47,881 bases of DNA, taken from the NCBI GenBank assembly GCA_000733355.1, contig JNVV01000035.1, forward strand, positions 427,070-474,950, read 5' to 3'. Positions 21,553 to 30,795 of this stretch are shown here, in pieces; the first letter of the stretch is position 1, and the number at the start of each line of letters is the position of its first letter. The position numbers and the translations under genes were made by a program. The notes under the pieces are model-generated. The model was not told the DNA's origin. It worked only from the letters and a program-made list of their open reading frames with translations, and did not search any database. The DNA is from Falciphora oryzae. Its lineage: Eukaryota > Ascomycota > Sordariomycetes > Magnaporthales > Magnaporthaceae.

Positions 21553-22932
21553 ATATCCGACTTTGGCGATTTTATTGAGGTCAACGACGCCGGACGGGAC
21601 GAGGATCTAAGGATAGGGTTATCCACCCTGCCCCCAGAACGCGAGCAACCTATCCCCAATAACCCCAAAGGTTACCCCAAATTCAGCATCCATAACGTTG
21701 CTTCCTACACCCGTTCCCAGCTCGCTTATTACGTTTTACGTAATTACGTTCCCACTAAAATCCTATTACAATTCCAAAAAGCCCTAATCAAACGGAAGGC
21801 AATGCGCAAGGCTTTTAGCTTCCCAAACGATTCGGACAATCCGGATTACCCTTAGCCCCAACCTTAGCCTCGTTTTTAAACTTCGACCTTTTAGCAGCAT
21901 GGCTAGGAGATCAACCGCCCGTTAGGAAAACCTACTAACCAGTTAGCACCCCGGGCACCATCACACCACTCCCTAATTAAGGACAACGACGAAAAAAACG
22001 ATACCTTTCCTTCGTACGGAAAAGACAAAGGCAGCTACAAAATCCTATAAAAAATGCCCGAATTAAAACTTCCAAACTTAATATAAAACTTCGACCATTA
22101 AAAAAGCAAACTCGACCTCACTTTTGAAACCAACCTTAACGGCTTCACTACGGCCAAATCACGCATCGCAGCCGCTATCGAAACCTTCAATAGCGACCTC
22201 AATTCCGCTTACAACGGCTCGCGCAAAGCCAACCCCATTCTAGGCCTACATTAGCGCAAATTCATGCGATAGCTCCGTAATACCACATTACGAGGAGATT
22301 TTTTACTCCTTCGGGCCACTAACGATTTACAACAACTTATATAAAAAAACAACGAAAACCCCGGTGTTTTCGCAACACGGTACCGACGCGTATACGGCGA
22401 AACAGGACAAATAGCAAATATTAACGGCTACGTAATCCGTTTAATCCCCGCTTTAAAAATCCAAATCACCCGTAAAATGCACCATAAAGCAAAGACTTTA
22501 AAGGACCTTATCGCTATAGCCCAAATCCTTTAGGATACCTTAAATACGGGTGCCCGCGCCCCGTACGACGAGAAAAAGGATTCCCAGAAATCCTCTAATA
22601 AAAAGGACCAAAAGGAATCGAATAAAAATAAAAACGGGAAGTATAAACCCCGAAATAGGTAGGAAAAGCGCGACTAACGTCCCAATAAAGGTAACGGACG
22701 CACAACATTTTCACCCACTAAACGCCAACGACGTTAGGATAAAAACGTATACATAAAATGTAGTAAGCCCAACTATATGGCGAAAGAGTGCAAAAGCTCC
22801 TTTTCCGCTACCAAACCCCCAATTAAGGATAGCGAGCCCCTTCCGGACGGAAAAGCTAAAATTAACTCCTTAAAGCGCAAAAAAGGAGAGGAAAACGGAA
22901 AGGAACCAAGCAACAAACGCCAGAAAAACTAA
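21553..22932 (+). pseudogene. gag of gypsy A1 (decayed)
   Basis: Collinear with element A gag. It opens ISDFGDFIEVNDAGRDEDL, where the start codon appears as ATA at 21553 (ATG to ATA is RIP-compatible). It is followed by STLPPEREQPIPNNPKGYP. The frame ends at TAA 22930-22932. The zinc knuckle reads YIKCSKPNYMAKEC, with the first Cys and the His replaced by Tyr, whereas element A keeps CMKCGKPNHIAKDC. Many TAA/TAG stops replace Gln and Trp codons. It is nonfunctional. Confidence 0.82.
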
Positions 22933-23314
22933 AAAGGAACCCGGTTATCCCCGCACCGGTATTCCGTAACGACCAACTTCGCACAACCCCTGCGCTCGTC
23001 ACTAAAGGGACCGTTAGCGCTCCCAACGGCGGTCCAAAAGTTAGGGTCGAAATCGGCTTAAACACGTTCGCCGAAATAAACACAATTTCCATCACCTTTT
23101 ACAAATCCTTAGGATATCAACCTTGCAACCGTCCCAAACACAACTACCAGTCTCTCACTTTAGCCGCTGCAAGTAACTAAGGTGTAAGGACCTACGGTAT
23201 TTATTACCTACGCTTAAGCTTTTATAACTAGTACGGTACCCCGGTAGAAGTTATCCGGCCGTTTTTTGCTATCAATCGGAACCTGGCAGACGCCCCTATT
23301 TTTATGGGTATGCC

Positions 23315-23455
23315 TGTAACACACAGTAGCGCGGGCCTTATACCACTAGGCCAATAGCACTCCAAAAAGGTCATCAATTCAAGCTCCTACTTGGATCGCC
23401 CGTCTGCACAGCTTATCAAAAAAGGTAGTGCACACCACCCACACGGGCTGTTACA
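23315..23455 (-). repeat. left LTR of the TRIM-like element
   Basis: 141 bp, starting TGTAACACACAGTAGCGCGG and ending GGGCTGTTACA in plus orientation. It is nearly identical to 23791-23931, with only a few transitions. Confidence 0.9.
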
Positions 23456-23738
23456 ACTATCCCCCCTCCAAAGGTAAACTTCTCCGGGTCTACCCAATCC
23501 CTACTCAACCCAACCTAGGTCCCGCAAACCTAACGTCGCGTGCAAAGCACGGGCCAATTGCTCCCCTAAGTCAATTGCCAATTGAGAAACTATGTCAACC
23601 CCCAACGCTCGAATCATACGTGCGTACGCCCCACAACGCCACACTCTTGCGCCCATACGCCACTAACTCGTCGTTATCAGCCAGCTACCCCGCTTTCAAT
23701 TCCCCGCACGACCGCACCAAATCACCCCAAAAACTTAT

Positions 23739-23829
23739 GCGCGCAGCCAGAATCGAACTCGGAGCTCCGACCGTAAGGAGCTTAGATAATTGTAACACAC
23801 AGTAACGCGGGCCTTATACCACTAGGCCA
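23739..23829 (-). other. tRNA-like / pol III box-like segment across the TRIM LTR junction
   Basis: On the minus strand, TGGCCTAGTGGT (23829-23818, matching box A) is followed after the LTR end by a stem-loop. The stem is AGCTCC/GGAGCT (23782-23763) with loop TTACGGTC. Then come GTTCGATTCTGG (23758-23747, close to box B) and TGCGCGC (about 23745-23739, like a tRNA acceptor 3' strand). The D-arm self-pairs GGCC/GGCC. The 5' acceptor strand does not pair and the spacing is about 30 nt too long, so it is not an intact tRNA gene. Confidence 0.5.
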
Positions 23830-23931
23830 ATAGCACTCCAAAAAGGTCATCAATCCAAGCTCCTGCTTGGATCGCCCGTCTGCACAGCTTATCAAGGAGG
23901 GTAGTGCACACCACCCACACGGGCTATTACA
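23791..23931 (-). repeat. right LTR of the TRIM-like element
   Basis: 141-bp partner of 23315-23455, ending GGGCTATTACA in plus orientation and followed by ATGCC. Confidence 0.9.
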
Positions 23932-24434
23932 ATGCCATTAATGTAGGAACTAGTTATAGGCTTTTACCCGGCCGAAAGAACTTGGCGTTTTAACCAACGC
24001 CCGCGTATTTATCAACTATCCGCATACCAATTCCGAAAAAAACTCCAAGCAAAGGATTGTGTATTTGTTTGTTTTATTTGCTTTAACCCTTTTATCGTCC
24101 CCGAAAAGGACGATTCGTTTAAGGACCTTCCGGACGAACCGCCGGATTTAAAGAACGTCCCTATGAGCTTCCGAAAAAGCCATTCCGACGTGTTCGACGT
24201 CCGCAAGGGAAAAATGCTTCCGAAACATAGCCACGGTGACCACGCCATCGATTTGATCCCGGGCAAGGAGCCCCCGTGGAAGCAGATCTATCACCTATCT
24301 CCCGCCAAGTCCGAAGCGCTCCGGGAGTACCTCGCTGATGCCTTCGCATAAGGCATCATCCGCGAATCGCAATTACCCGTAGGAGCACCTGTTATTTTTG
24401 TCCTTAAAAAGGATAGCACGTTGCGCTTATGCGT

Positions 24435-24938
24435 TGTAACACCCGCCGACCCAACGCGCCCGCGGGCGCGATATCAGCCAGCCACGCTCACGCCCTCGCC
24501 CGCCAACGGCTTTAGCGATTAGCACCCGCCAACCCAACGCGACCGCAAGCACGATATCCGCCAGCCAATAGGGTGGCGCATGCGACGTGCTGTTTTAGGA
24601 AAGTCAAATCCAAAGGGTTGTGACACGCTGGTACAAAGGGATCCCTACATAACACATCTAAACCCCGAAACGTTGATTCGGGACGGAGCATATCCAGACC
24701 CGTACGGGCGCCGCGGGGAAGAAGGCATGCCGACAGCAGGCCGACGGCAGCCGAAGGACTGTGTATAAAAAAGGCCCGAAGGACCTCCTGTAAAGGGGGT
24801 TTGGAAGGCAAGCAATCGTTTTTCTGTTTCTCATCATTATACACTTGTCGAGCCTCGCATTAATAAACCGCTGAACCTTTGAGATCCCCTTTCCCTACAG
24901 GCGTAACCCTTTCCCTTAGGGGGCCACAGTCTGTTACA
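24435..24938 (+). repeat. 504-bp LTR of family A at a chimeric junction
   Basis: It begins TGTAACACCCGCCGACC and ends CAGTCTGTTACA, matching the 495-bp LTRs at 32513 and 45651. The left flank is RT sequence of gypsy A1 (cut after TLRLCV) and the right flank is the TPR array (DIFGSKHPDTIRS). TGCGT on the left and CGATA on the right do not match, so there is no target duplication. The two flanks probably come from different loci joined by recombination between LTRs. It contains a TATA box (GTGTATAAAAAAGG, near 24761) and a U3 direct repeat of about 45 bp. Confidence 0.88.
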
Positions 24939-26730
24939 CGATATATTTGGCAGTAAACATCCCGATACGATCCGGAGCATAGCGGACCTCGCAACGACAT
25001 GCCACGCGCTAGGGAGGTACGACGAGGCAGAAAAAATGAAGTTAAAAATGCTGGTATTACGGCGGGACGTGCTCGGCAACAAGCATCCCGACACGATCCA
25101 AAGCATAGCGTCATTCGCAGCGACATACCACAATTAAAGGAAGTACGACGAGGCAGAAACGATAAAAGTGGAGGCGCTGGTACTGCGACGCGACGTGCTC
25201 GGCAACGAGCATCCCGACACGATTTGGAATATAGCCTTACTCGCAACGACATACCACGCGCTAAAGAAGTACGACGAGGCAAAAAAAATGAAAATAAAAG
25301 TATAGACACTACGGCGGGACGTACTCGGTAATAAACATCCGGACACGATCCGGAGCATGGCGGACCTTGCAACAACATATAACAATCAAAGGAAATACAA
25401 CGAGGTAGAAAAGATAAAAGTGGAAATGCTGGCATTGCGGCGGCATATACTCGGCGACAAACATCCTAATACGATCCGGAGCATAACGGACCTCGCAACG
25501 ACGTGCCACCATTAAAAAAGGTACAACGAGGCAAAGAAAATGAAAGTGGAAGTGCTAACACTACGGCGGGACGTACTCGGCGACAAACACCCTAATACGA
25601 TCCGGAGCATGGCGGAGCTCGCAGCGACATACTACAATCAAGGGAGGTACGACAAAGCAGAAAAGATATACGTGGAAGTGCTAGCACTACGGCGGGACGT
25701 GCTTGGCGACAAGTATCCCGATACGATTTAGAGCATGGCGTCACTCGCAGCGACATACCACCATTAAAGGAGATACGACGAGGCAAAAACGATAAAAGTG
25801 GAGGCGTTAGCACTGCGGCGGGACGTGCTCGGCGATAAACATCCGGATACGATCCGGAGCATAGCGGAGCTCGCAACGGCATACCACGCGTTAGGGAGAT
25901 ACGGCGAAGACGAAGAGATATCGGTGGAAATGCTGGCATTGCGGCGGGGCATGCTCGGCGACAAGCATCCCGATACGATCCGGAGCATAGCGGACCTTAC
26001 AACAACATATAACAGTTAAGGGAAGTACGACGAGGCAGAGAAGATAAAATTGGAGGTGTTGGCACTGCGGCGGGACGTGCTCAGCGACAAACACCCTAAT
26101 ACGATCCGGAGCATGGCGGACCTTGCAACAACATACCACAATTAAAGGAGGTACGACAAAGCAAAAAAGATATACGTGGAGGTGCTGGCACTACGGCGGG
26201 ACGTGCTCGGCGACAAGCATCCCGAAACGATCTAAAGCATATACGACTTAGCTATTACGTGGAATAGCTTAAGCCGGTACGATGAGGCAGAAAAAATGGA
26301 TGTGGAGGTGCTGGCACTGCGGCGGGTCATGCTCGGCGACAAGCATCCCGACACGATCCAAAGCATGGCGTCACTCGCAGCGACATACCACAATCAAAGG
26401 AGGTACGACGAGGCAAAAACGACAAAAGTGGAGGCGTTGGCACTGCGACGCGACGTGCTCGGCAACAAGCATCCCGAAACGATCCAAAGCATGCACGACT
26501 TGGCTATTACGTGGCATAGTCTGGGCCGGTACGATGAGGCACTAGCGATAATGGATGACTGCGTCCGGTTATGGCGCCGCGTCCTTGGTCCAAACCACCC
26601 TTACACGCAGGCTTCCCTGCGTGTGTTGAATTCGTGGAAAAGAGATTGGCAGAAGGCGGCATACGGACTGCCAGCGGTAGTTACAATGTTGTCCGTCATT
26701 TGGTTTTTATATACGGCGTGTGGTATATAA
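24939..26730 (+). pseudogene. C-terminal TPR array of a STAND/NLR-type protein (about 14 kinesin-light-chain-type repeats)
   Basis: The frame opens directly at the LTR edge (DIFGSKHPDTIRSIADLATT). It repeats a 42-residue (126-bp) TPR unit about 14 times, each with a [K/N/E]-[H/Y]-P-[D/N/E]-T-I core and LALRRDVLG. It ends with the family-typical NHPYTQASLRVLNSW, then a hydrophobic TM-like tail (AVVTMLSVIWFLYTACGI) and stop near 26730. Such arrays are usually the ligand-sensing C-terminus of fungal NB-ARC proteins. The upstream effector and NB-ARC part is missing because the LTR junction cut it off. In-frame stops are TAA/TAG at positions where sister units have CAA or CGG/CAG, for example repeats reading CAATCAAAGG versus AATTAAAGG. 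Confidence 0.92.
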
Positions 26731-27277
26731 CCGTCTATGGCGGATTGCGTAGGCAACGTTTCACGATACCAGTTTTTACCGTGGCAGTTCCCTGTGCAGC
26801 CCTGTCCTGGAGCACCGTGAATTAATACTGGGGATTCTGGCGCTGATAGACCTGGGGTGCAATGCGCTCGTGGGCTGCGTTATAGGCTAGCCTTTCTCCC
26901 CGTACGCCTCGGCTATCATCTTGACTCGTGAGCATATCTGCGCTTCTAGTGCTCGCAGGACACCGCCGCCGCAGTCTGCCAGCAAGCCTAGAGCTCCGTT
27001 GCTCCATCGTGCTTCGTATATCATAAACCTTACCCATACGAGGGCCTACGACGGAACAGGGCTCACGCACGGCCGGAAACCGGGACCCGACCGCCACGTT
27101 CTATGTCTTTCCAACAAGAGCCACTAACATATTCTATATCACCGGATAGAAGAGTGCAAGGAGCGACAGATTCGTGAGGATATATGGCGTCTGCATTAGT
27201 GACAGCCGCTATGAATGAAGCGCGACGCTTCCTAGTCCCACCCCTCCCCCGGGGTCCGGACCCCAGAACAGGGGCGC
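26731..27277. other. intergenic between TPR relic and solo LTR
   Basis: No gene recognised. Short open frames only. It ends with GGCGC (27273-27277), the target duplication of the next LTR. Confidence 0.4.
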
Positions 27278-27498
27278 TGTGACAGTCCCGCCACAGGCCA
27301 TACGTCCAGTGGCACCGCCACAGATATGGGGCAGATGTGGGGCAGATACAAGCATGCAAGCCACAAAGATCGCGACAACTTCAGGCGCGTGTCATGCCGG
27401 CGCGACCAGCGCCTTTTCCTTTCCCTCTCCTTAGTGTAGAATCTTCGTTCATAGCGCCAATGCAAGGCCACCGTGCCTCCATTAGTCTGGCCGTAACA
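27278..27498 (+). repeat. solo LTR of family C (221 bp) with target duplication
   Basis: It starts TGTGACAGTCCCGCC, ends GGCCGTAACA and is exactly 221 bp. GGCGC occurs on both sides (27273-27277 and 27499-27503). It shows little RIP damage compared with the gypsy C LTRs. Confidence 0.95.
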
Positions 27499-27685
27499 GG
27501 CGCAACATCCAGAAACAGACCGCTACAATGCCCTCCAGATGGCCCTTTTGATCCTTTTGCAGTGAAAAGATTTATTTAATGGATAAACTTCAACGCAACT
27601 TGCTGCATCCCTTGGGTTCTGCTTCTACCCGATTGTTCCATCTCCCACGAGCCCGCCCATCTAGCATACATCAGTCTACCCGAAC

Positions 27686-29522
27686 CTAGGTACCAATTCT
27701 AAGGATTACTTCAATCCTTTTCTTAGGTGGCTCCTCTGTGCCATCACTCCCATCGGACGTCCTTTTGGCTCCAAGGACCGTGCGCAGCATGGCACAAATC
27801 TCCTCTCTCTCGTCCTCGCAGCTCCCATTCAAGTAGTCGTGCAGAACTGTGAGGTATATGCGGTCGAGCTGCTGCTCCGGCGAATTCTTGGCCAGCTTCT
27901 TGCCTCCGGTTTCCAGAAGTGTGGCGAGCCTGCGCTTTGCCAGTCTCTTACCGTCCTCGACAAAGCGGCAGGCGGTCGCCGCCCAAATGAAAAGGCGCCC
28001 GGACCTCTCCAGAAGCTGGACTATCGACTCCGCTCCAGGCCAGTGATCTCCCAGAGGCCGTTCTCTGGCAATGTCCCTGAACCTCTTCTCGAGGAAGACT
28101 CGGGTGTCTTTGTTGACGACGACGCCGTCGACATCGTGAAGGATTAGATCTTGATGATCGCTGCCCGGGAGGTTTCGAAATCCAGCCTGGATCGGCACCT
28201 CGGGCCTGCTTATGAGGAGGACTCGGAACCGAATTGCCGTGACAGTCTGCACATCCCCCAGGAGCTGTATGATGATACGGACATCACTGTCGTCGTCGCA
28301 CTCGTCTAGGGCGTCGATGACCAGCAGCAGTGAAACGTCCTTCAGGGCGTCTCCAAGTTGGGTCAGTGGGTCCGGGATGAGGCGCCGCTACTGCTCGGCG
28401 ATGGAGAGGTCTGCAATGTTCGCATTCTCGGCCACGGCGCAACATTTCAGGCGACGCAGGGCGGGGGACCGATGGCCCAGCTCTACAGCAATGGTGGTGA
28501 AGAGGTATCTCGCCCTCTCGGCGTCGCCGCCACCCCTGGAGAAGAAGAAGCTGACAGTGAAGTGGCGTGGTTCCTGGTCACGGTGCTGGCGATGGTCGAC
28601 TTGCCGGTCCCAGCAAGACCGCTCAGCCAGAAGAGATGCCTCTTGCTGTCTTCTCCTTTCCCCTCGATCCAGTTCGCAATCCGCTGGAGGACGTCGACCC
28701 GGGTGTCTTTCAAGCATATGGAATGGTGTTCTCTCTCTCGCGGGAGTTGAAGATCGCCGCGGTGACGATCGGCAGCTTGGACAGCAGCGCCTCTTGCTCG
28801 GCGGTGATGGCCGCTTGCTCTTGTCGAACGAGCATGTGCTTGATCTCCTTGTGCCCAGTGATTCCCTGCTGGAAGAGGTCCCTCTGGTCGAGGATGGCTT
28901 GGAGGAGTTTCTTGTACTTCTCGTCGTGGCTTGTGGCTTGTAAACTCTGGTTTCGGCCCTGCTGAATGATCTTCTGTCTGGTGAATGAGAAGTAGTGACG
29001 ACGTCAGTGTCCTATTCAAACAGGGCGAGCTCAAGGGATGTCGTGCAGAGGTCAGGCTCAGCGGGAGGACGAGAAGTATAGAGATGTCAAGTACCGAATG
29101 TCGACGCGCAGGTTGAGCTGGTCACGTATCGACGAAAGCCTCCTCTCTAGCTCTTCAATCTCGTCCTTGGACCAAACGGTCTTCAGTGCCTTCCGCACGC
29201 TCGTCCAGACGCGTTTATCGCCGCTGGCCGAGATCTTGCCCAGGGCATCGAGCAGCTTGGCGGCGACCTCCTCGCTGGCCGTGCAAAGGCCGTTGATCGC
29301 CTTGATGTTCGCATCTTGGGAGGCTGCGGTTGCGATGCTGGCCCGACTATAGCTCTGCAGGTCGGCGCTCAGTTGTCTGAGGTCAGTTGTCGCGGACTCG
29401 AGGGTTTCGGCCCCGACGAAGCCGGAGCCGCTGGACTGCGCGATCTGGACGGACTTGGAGAGGAGCTTGAAGCTGAAGTCGACGATGGCGATGATGCTGG
29501 CGACGGCGCTGACGACGTCCAT
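27686..29522 (-). pseudogene. NLR-type STAND protein: fungal STAND N-terminal domain plus NACHT, broken
   Basis: It starts at the ATG at 29520-29522 (MDVVSAVASIIAIVDFSFKL), the helical N-terminal domain common to fungal STAND proteins (Fungal_N type). A 117-nt intron (28978-29094) would join VDIR to QKIIQQGRNQS. NACHT follows: Walker A HLFWLSGLAGTGKSTIAS near 28600, FTVSFFFSRGGGDAERA near 28540, Walker B LLLVIDALDECDD near 28310, and FRVLLISRPEVPIQAGF near 28220. Lesions are a frameshift in a GA run near 28735, a frameshift near 28580, and TAG at 28388-28390 where Trp is expected. The frame ends RIEVILRIGT with no WD, ankyrin or TPR repeat domain. NLRs of this type act in fungal non-self recognition. 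It is on the same strand as the TPR-CHAT gene. Confidence 0.88.
28978..29094 (-). other. inferred intron of the NLR gene
   Basis: GTACTTGAC donor and TTCACCAG acceptor on the minus strand. Removal joins CG|A into an Arg codon and restores the coiled, Gln-rich frame leading to NACHT. The donor is not the consensus GTANGT, so this is an inference. Confidence 0.5.
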
Positions 29523-30795
29523 GACTGGATGGAAATCCCAGGTTGGATGCTAACTTGGCTGATTTGTCGCGTGTCAATCCATTGCTGCCGCCGCACCGAT
29601 GGCACGACGAGGTAGAGTTGTTGGAAGACGAAGCGCAGGAGCAGAGATGGCGGAAATGCCCAGTCTGGCACCTGGGGACGGCGCTCAGCCCAAGGCCAAA
29701 AAAGCGGGGTTACCGCATGCTGTGCTGTCTTCGCCCGACTAATCTGGGAGCTGAACGCCCAAGAATCTGCCTGGTGCGGGCTGCAGTTTAGCCGTCCGGC
29801 TGTGCATCGTCCGGCATGGCTGTGCAGCACCCGACTGTGTCGCGACTGGGTGTGGGAGCTAGCTTAAGGATGCATTCCGCCGAGTGTGCACGGGCCGCAG
29901 CCGGGCGCGCCGGAGGCTCCAAAACAAAAATTCGCCGGAATGGCAGTCAACACCTGCAAATTAATATGGGAAGCACGGAAGAAGCATGGGAACTAGGTTA
30001 GACATGTACTCAGCCGCAGAAATATGTACAATTAAATTGGAGACAAAAAAGAGCCTCATCTGACCTCGTCCCACTCAGCAGCGGCTTATCCAAGACCTCT
30101 TGGCACCTACACCCGTCATCATTATATACACAATACGTTGAAGTCCGCGTGTTCGGCCGCCACCTTTGTCATACGTGGAGCCGTGCAGAGCCCTGAAGGG
30201 TTTACTCCAGCGATATCGTGGCGTGTACATCTTGTCAACGCCAGGGGCAGGTCGATAGTCCACATCGGCATACGAACGAGGGACAAAGTGTCATCGACTG
30301 ACCATTTCGGTGGACAATGGCACAGGCTGTGGCTCGTTGATCCTACTTGACTTCGGCGCCGTCCGCGATGGGAAGCCGCGCGAGGAGCTCGGCAAGCGGA
30401 TCCTGGTCGACCCGTCCGAAGCGGGGCGCCTCATCGGGAGGAACCGTGATGACTGTCCTTGGTGTTCCCTTCGGCAACCCAAACAACCGCGCATTTCTCT
30501 CATGTGTTTATGTTGCGGATGAAACGGTGCACCACAGAGAAAAGCTCTGATTGATGGTATACTGTCCAGGACCTGAGCGGTCCGGGCGGAAAACCCTAGG
30601 CCGCTGACTAGGCTGAGGACGGTGGGGCATTGGGCCATACAGGTGACCTCCCACACCAACACCCCCCGGGTCAGGCAGCGGCATGGACGAACTTGGCGAG
30701 CAGATTCGCACCGCCAGACCGCTTGGAGCCGCGGGAGTGGAAGTGGCCGGGCTCGAGGAACCCTTAGAACAAGTACCTTTACCTGAAATTATATA
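29523..30795. other. intergenic between NLR and TPR-CHAT genes
   Basis: No gene recognised. I looked specifically for a small effector such as a gasdermin-like or HeLo-type ORF and saw none. ORFs at 30291-30662 (minus) and 30310-30522 (plus) overlap each other and lack motifs. The region should contain the NLR promoter on the minus strand. Confidence 0.4.

Larger units (their letters stand above)
23315..23931 (-). mobile_element. 617-bp TRIM-like (miniature LTR) retroelement inserted in gypsy A1
   Basis: Two 141-bp direct LTRs (23315-23455 and 23791-23931) enclose 335 bp with no coding capacity. ATGCC flanks both ends (23310-23314 and 23932-23936). The purine run GGAGGGGGGATAG (minus strand, about 23456-23470) lies against the left LTR, which implies the element reads on the minus strand with its primer-binding side at 23790. 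LTRs run TG...CA. Unusually, pol III box-like motifs lie on the minus strand at 23818-23829 and 23747-23758, on either side of the LTR/internal junction. It must have been mobilised by another element. Confidence 0.88.
21082..24434 (+). mobile_element. gypsy A1: truncated Ty3/gypsy copy (5' LTR, gag, start of pol) carrying a TRIM-like element
   Basis: A 425-bp LTR (21082-21506) is followed by gag (21553-22932) and the start of pol (from about 22936). Both are homologous to element A at 33054 onward. Pol stops at the RT motif TLRLCV, where a different 504-bp LTR begins at 24435. No right-hand LTR of its own and no target duplication is found. A 617-bp element with ATGCC duplications is inserted in pol. 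RIP damage is heavier in gag than in the last 500 bases, where a conserved Trp (CCGTGGAAGCAG near 24272) is still intact. Confidence 0.88.
22936..24434 (+). pseudogene. start of pol of gypsy A1: protease region to RT (decayed, interrupted)
   Basis: The protein frame runs collinear with element A pol: LVTKGTVSAPNGGPK-like sequence, GLNTFAEINTISITFYKSLG, then after the inserted TRIM-like element PPDLKNVPMSFRKSHSDVFD, RKGKMLPKHSHGDHAIDLIP and KQIYHLSPAKSEALREYLAD. It ends at TLRLCV. The usual aspartic protease D-S/T-G is not visible; the matching site reads NTFAE. Sequence after 23937 is nearly stop-free, unlike gag. Confidence 0.75.

Noticed and set aside
23739..23829. Functional tRNA gene in the TRIM-like element
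   Set aside because: The acceptor 5' strand does not pair, the T-stem has mismatches, and about 30 extra bases including the LTR end lie between the D-arm and the anticodon-like arm.
24939..26730. CRISPR-like array because of regular 126-bp repeats
   Set aside because: The repeats are coding TPR units of 42 residues with degenerate third positions and no unique spacers; the genome is fungal.
26822..27097. 91-codon minus-strand ORF
   Set aside because: Arg/Ser-rich composition, no motif, and overlapped by plus-strand ORFs; treated as noncoding.
29523..30795. Possible small effector gene (for example gasdermin-like) between the NLR and TPR-CHAT genes
   Set aside because: No ORF in this gap shows the expected length, hydrophobic N-terminal pattern or any family motif; the two longest frames overlap on opposite strands.
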